From an uncultured Clostridia bacterium (GTDB lineage Bacteria; Bacillota; Clostridia; Oscillospirales; Ruminococcaceae), in contig CAMCOD010000013.1 of the NCBI GenBank assembly GCA_945876435.1, forward strand, positions 1-52,613: a stretch of 52,613 nt of DNA, given 5' to 3'. How positions within the stretch are numbered: the first letter of the stretch is position 1; every line of letters begins with the position of its first letter. Of this stretch, positions 49,600 through 52,613 are shown piece after piece. The notes beneath the pieces were generated by a model. It was not told the DNA's origin. It made no database searches and saw only the letters and a list, made by a program, of their open reading frames with translations. The position numbers and the translations under genes were made by a program.

Positions 49600-50923
49600 G
49601 TTTCAGCACCTCCAAAATCTTGCCCTCGTTGCCAAAAGCGGATGCGGCAAGGATATAAATATCGCCCTTTGTCTTGCGGAAGGCCTCTTTGGTCTTTTCC
49701 ACATCGGTTTCATAAACCAGAGTCGGCTCTGTGAAACCGGATGCTTTTACGCAGACCGCAGCGTCCAGCGCCCGGTTACCGGTGCAGAGGATATTGGCTA
49801 CCTTCCCCTGCAGCCGTTCAAAGGCCACATCGTACAGCCAGGAGATATCTTTGTAATCCAGATACAGAACATTATTGATATAGAGAACGACCGTTTTCTC
49901 CCCTTCCTGCTCCAGCACATAGCTGATGCTCTGATCCAGAGAGGCTGCGTTTTGTTTGGTCATCATCAAAACAGTCTTTCTTCCGTCAAACGCGAAAGAA
50001 TCCAGACGTTCCTTCGCCACATGGAAGCTTTTCGCTCCCTGCGCAAACTGCTCCACGCTCATGCCGGAGGCAGCGCAGCAGACAGCGGCAGCCGCCACTG
50101 TATTGAACATATTGAAGGTTGTGTTATAGGTCACATCCACCGGTTTGCCGTTGATCAGCAGGCGCTGAGCGGCAAAGTTCACCTGAGAACCAAAGAAATC
50201 CGGCTCATGGGACTGATAGCCGCAGTTTTCACAGCGGAACAGGCCCAAATGATTGTAGTGATAATAAGAATAGTCCATTTTGTGGAAGCAATGCGGACAA
50301 ATTTTGCAGTCATGGGTGCCGCTGATGCAGGTATCGGTACTGCGCTCGGTCTTATCCATAGCAAAATACAGGCATTTGTTGCCGCAGTCCGCCAGCTGCT
50401 GGCTGATTGGCTCGTTGGCATTGAGAATCAGTGTGCAGTCCGGACGCTGTTTGATGGCGGCAGCAACCTTTTCCAGCACCAGATCCGGGTTGCCGTTGCG
50501 GACAACCTGGTCCCGCAGAAGATTCAGCACCAGATAATAATCCACCGGAACATCAGCGAAAACAAAGCGCGAGTAGCATTCGTCCACTTCCAGCACAATA
50601 TAATCCGCCTTGACCCGTCCGCCCAGCGTTGCTCCGCAAAGCAGAGTCGTCGCGATACCGGAGGTCAGGTTGGAACCTTTTTCATTGTTAATAACCGAGT
50701 AGCCCTGCTGCCGCAGCACATGGGCAATCAGGTTGGAGGTGGTGGTTTTACCATTGGAGCCGGTCACAGCAATGATCTTGCCGTCATAGCGAAGTTGTTT
50801 CAGAACAGCCGGGTACAGCTTGAGGGCAATACTGCCGGGACGATCGGTTCCGCCTCCCAGCAGGTTCGCGCCGAAGGCCAGGGCTTTGCAAGCCAGCGCC
50901 GTTATACAAAATTTCAAATTCAT
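49586..50923 (-). CDS. murT: MurT-type Mur ligase (lipid II isoglutaminyl synthase subunit)
   Basis: 445 residues. The Mur ligase core has the P-loop VTGSNGKTTTSNL (53-65) and VLEVDECYSRF. A Cys4 zinc ribbon, specific to MurT, is inserted at about 206-234 (CKICPHC and CENCGY). The C-terminal DUF1727 domain includes DISWLYDVAFERL with the Asp thought to help catalysis. It activates the D-Glu alpha-carboxyl of lipid II with ATP; ammonia should come from GatD. It is first in the unit murT-gatD. An AAAGGATG site lies 14 nt or so before the ATG. Confidence 0.95.
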   Translation of the reverse strand: MNLKFCITALACKALAFGANLLGGGTDRPGSIALKLYPAVLKQLRYDGKIIAVTGSNGKTTTSNLIAHVLRQQGYSVINNEKGSNLTSGIATTLLCGATLGGRVKADYIVLEVDECYSRFVFADVPVDYYLVLNLLRDQVVRNGNPDLVLEKVAAAIKQRPDCTLILNANEPISQQLADCGNKCLYFAMDKTERSTDTCISGTHDCKICPHCFHKMDYSYYHYNHLGLFRCENCGYQSHEPDFFGSQVNFAAQRLLINGKPVDVTYNTTFNMFNTVAAAAVCCAASGMSVEQFAQGAKSFHVAKERLDSFAFDGRKTVLMMTKQNAASLDQSISYVLEQEGEKTVVLYINNVLYLDYKDISWLYDVAFERLQGKVANILCTGNRALDAAVCVKASGFTEPTLVYETDVEKTKEAFRKTKGDIYILAASAFGNEGKILEVLKREDH

Positions 50924-50972
50924 GGCGTTTTCATCATCCTTTTTCTTATTTCAGCGGTTTTGCCGCATGCTT

Positions 50973-50981
50973 CATTATAGC
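50973..50981 (-). promoter_or_regulatory. Extended -10 promoter element of murT-gatD
   Basis: TGCTATAAT on the minus strand, 50 nt before the start codon, without a good -35. Confidence 0.4.
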
Positions 50982-51043
50982 ACGAAATCGCCAATTATAA
51001 AGCATTTTCCCGGAAAAATATTGCGCTTTCTCCGTAAGACAAG

Positions 51044-51086
51044 AAAAAACCACCGTCCAAAGCCAAAAACAACTCTGAACGGTGGT
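51044..51086 (-). terminator. Terminator of the surface protein gene
   Basis: ACCACCGT (51049-51056) pairs with ACGGTGGT (51079-51086) around a 22-nt loop, then T6 on the minus strand. Confidence 0.75.
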
Positions 51087-51143
51087 CTTTCATGTTAAAT
51101 TAGGCAATAGGACCCGATAAAGATGCTATTTCATCTTCCGGCC

Positions 51144-52613
51144 TTACTTTTTGGATTTGCTGATTACCCATGCTGCCGCGCCAAGCGTCATTGCTGCAAC
51201 AGCGGCGTCCGCAAGATCAAGCGGCAGAACCAAAGCACCGGTGTTTGGATTCTGTTTTGCTTTGCTGTTAGCAAATTCTACCGTCTTATCCTTGCTGGTC
51301 AGCTTCACTTTCAAATCATCAGCCAGATTGTATCCGCTTGGTGCTTTTACTTCTTCAACGTAGTAAGTGCCGGCGCCCAGATCATAAGCGGTGAATTTAC
51401 CGTTTTTGGTGCTGTACTCTTTGGCTTTCTCTACGTTGGAAGACCAACTGCTGCCGGTGTAGTAAAGTTTTCTGCTGCCGGACAGTTTGTAGATGCGGAA
51501 GGTAGCCTGATCTTTGATCAGTTTGTCGGTTTCTTTGTCGACTTTTCTAACGGTCAGGTCAGGATCGTCTTTTTCTTCCTTGTCGTCATCGTCTCTGTCG
51601 ATAGGGGTTGGCTCTTTGGTTGGAGTATGGCTGTTTTTGATGATAACGGAGCCTTCGTCATCATCGAAAACTACATAATCATCTTTATCAAGACCCTTGT
51701 AGCTTACGGTGTAGCCGTTCGGAACACTTTCTTCTCTAATGGTGTACTTGATTTCATCGGGTTCAACGAACTCATCGTCGAAAGCGAGCAGAGCCGATTC
51801 TTTATATTTACGGACAGTGAATATATGAGTCCAGTCTTTGCCAGCGTTTAAATCCGCGCTGTCAACTACTTTCAATTCACCATCCTCAAGTGCCAACAAC
51901 TCAACGGTGACGGATGATGGGCGGATACCGTCCTTGTTATTAGCGTCATCCCATTCCTTGGTTACAATGATGGAGAAAGTTTCTTCGCCGTAGCCGTCGC
52001 CATTATAGGTGTTGGTAACTACCAATGTGTTTTCATGATTATCACCAAAGGTAACACCTTCTTTAGTAACAAAAACCTTTACACCGTTCGGAATGCTTGT
52101 TCCCCAATTTCCGTCATAACTCTCTGTAAGCGTGTAGGTTCCTGCTGGGACATTTTCAAAGGTAACCTCTACGGCTTTATCGCTATATTCGATGGTAACA
52201 GGGGCAATTGTATTTCCTTCTCCGGCTTCACGGAGTTCAGCAATCAACGGAGTCAGCGTGAAGGTGAAAGTGAAGTTAGCCCCTGCTGGGATTGTATAGC
52301 CATCTGTCACTTCAAATTTTTTCGTGAAGGTGACATTCACAGTGTCTGGGTATTCTTCGTCGCCGCCTTTATAGGTGTTGGTGATGGTAAAGCCATCCTT
52401 AACATTGCCAGTAACTTCAGCTTCGTAGCCGGGAACCTCTTCTTCTTTAACGGTGTATTTGATCACATTTGGCTGATTATGTTCGTCTACTTTTACATTA
52501 TTATTTTCATCAGTTTGATATTTTTTGAGTTCTAAGAAGGTTCCCGTCCAGTTGTTATCGGCGCTCAAAGTCAGAGTTTTACCCTCAACTACTTTGTTAT
52601 CTGCAAGCAACCG
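51144..52613 (-). CDS. Cell-wall-anchored Cna-B/SpaA-type surface protein, 5' part missing
   Basis: 489 codons are in the window; the reading frame is open past the right edge, so the N-terminus and signal peptide are not seen. In order: the end of a Cna_B-like repeat (IKYTVKEEEVPGYEAE, FTITNTYKG), a related beta domain (about 85-200, ending VVTNTYNG), a Cna_B repeat (IIVTKEWDDANN, IKYTIREESVPNGYT, IIKNSHTP), an acidic linker (DRDDDDKEEKDDPD), a SpaA-like domain (LTVRKVDKETDKLI, YYVEEVKAPSGYN), and the sorting signal NPNTG with a hydrophobic helix and KSKK. Lys, Asn and Glu at the expected places suggest internal isopeptide bonds. Likely an adhesin or pilin subunit. No sortase gene is in the window; the NPxTG motif is unlike the common LPxTG. 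Confidence 0.93.
   Translation of the reverse strand, partial: RLLADNKVVEGKTLTLSADNNWTGTFLELKKYQTDENNNVKVDEHNQPNVIKYTVKEEEVPGYEAEVTGNVKDGFTITNTYKGGDEEYPDTVNVTFTKKFEVTDGYTIPAGANFTFTFTLTPLIAELREAGEGNTIAPVTIEYSDKAVEVTFENVPAGTYTLTESYDGNWGTSIPNGVKVFVTKEGVTFGDNHENTLVVTNTYNGDGYGEETFSIIVTKEWDDANNKDGIRPSSVTVELLALEDGELKVVDSADLNAGKDWTHIFTVRKYKESALLAFDDEFVEPDEIKYTIREESVPNGYTVSYKGLDKDDYVVFDDDEGSVIIKNSHTPTKEPTPIDRDDDDKEEKDDPDLTVRKVDKETDKLIKDQATFRIYKLSGSRKLYYTGSSWSSNVEKAKEYSTKNGKFTAYDLGAGTYYVEEVKAPSGYNLADDLKVKLTSKDKTVEFANSKAKQNPNTGALVLPLDLADAAVAAMTLGAAAWVISKSKK

Noticed and set aside
1-52613. tRNA or rRNA genes, CRISPR arrays, insertion sequences, prophage or integration sites
   Set aside because: I looked for cloverleaf-like sequences, regular direct repeats with spacers, transposase or integrase motifs and flanking repeats, and saw none that I could support.

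Overview
The window looks like a chromosomal piece from an endospore-forming, Gram-positive member of the Clostridia, most likely a gut Oscillospirales/Oscillospiraceae-type anaerobe. The signs are a SpoIVB sporulation peptidase, a SpoVB-like flippase, the MurT/GatD lipid II amidation pair, NPxTG-type cell-wall sorting signals, the FabK enoyl reductase, strong AGGAGG ribosome binding sites and compact single-gene units closed by intrinsic terminators. The taxonomic call is an inference from gene content; there is no rRNA here. I saw no tRNA, CRISPR array, insertion sequence, prophage or replication origin.

Layout. 1-5.6 kb: a cut-off gene at the left edge, a membrane-bound PASTA-domain pseudokinase, a MazF-type RNase without a visible antitoxin, a 69-residue secreted peptide, spoIVB and a MATE exporter. 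5.8-7.8 kb: a soluble regulator with about four PAS-like segments and a C-terminal SARP/OmpR-type winged-helix domain. 7.87-18.2 kb: a 12-gene minus-strand fatty acid synthesis operon, acpP-fabK-fabD-fabG-fabF-accB-fabZ-accC-accD-accA-acyl-CoA synthetase-birA, without fabH. 18.2-18.7 kb: a dense divergent control region with the acpP promoter and a perfect palindrome at its -35, four GTTCC repeats spaced exactly 11 bp, a plus-strand sigma-A promoter, a lysine riboswitch and its terminator. 18.7-21.2 kb: an amino acid ABC importer (binding lipoprotein, permease, ATPase) which the riboswitch marks as a lysine importer.

21.3-30.6 kb: glycogen phosphorylase and amylomaltase, a DUF4349 lipoprotein, an MscS channel, and a BlaI/BlaR1-like repressor-protease pair with two matched operators. 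30.7-41 kb: SpoVB-like flippase, a small membrane protein, a Gfo/Idh/MocA oxidoreductase, two GNAT proteins, aldehyde dehydrogenase, DegV, an Imm-5-like immunity protein and an S9 peptidase. 41.2-47.1 kb: a NahK-like sugar kinase, a eukaryotic-type branching enzyme, a YtcJ-type amidohydrolase and a YitT membrane protein. 47.3-52.6 kb: an APC amino acid permease, gatD-murT, and a cell-wall-anchored Cna-B/SpaA surface protein running off the right edge.

Most notable points: (1) the four 11-bp-phased GTTCC repeats upstream of the fatty acid operon have the spacing used by SARP/OmpR-type winged-helix activators, and a PAS-SARP regulator lies immediately downstream of the same operon, which suggests an undescribed sensor-operator pair for lipid synthesis; (2) a GatD-like protein appears to lack both the catalytic Cys and His; (3) a PASTA kinase has lost every catalytic residue; (4) a tiny secreted protein is little more than a signal peptide plus a sorting-signal-like tail. 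All promoter and family calls were made by eye, without searches.
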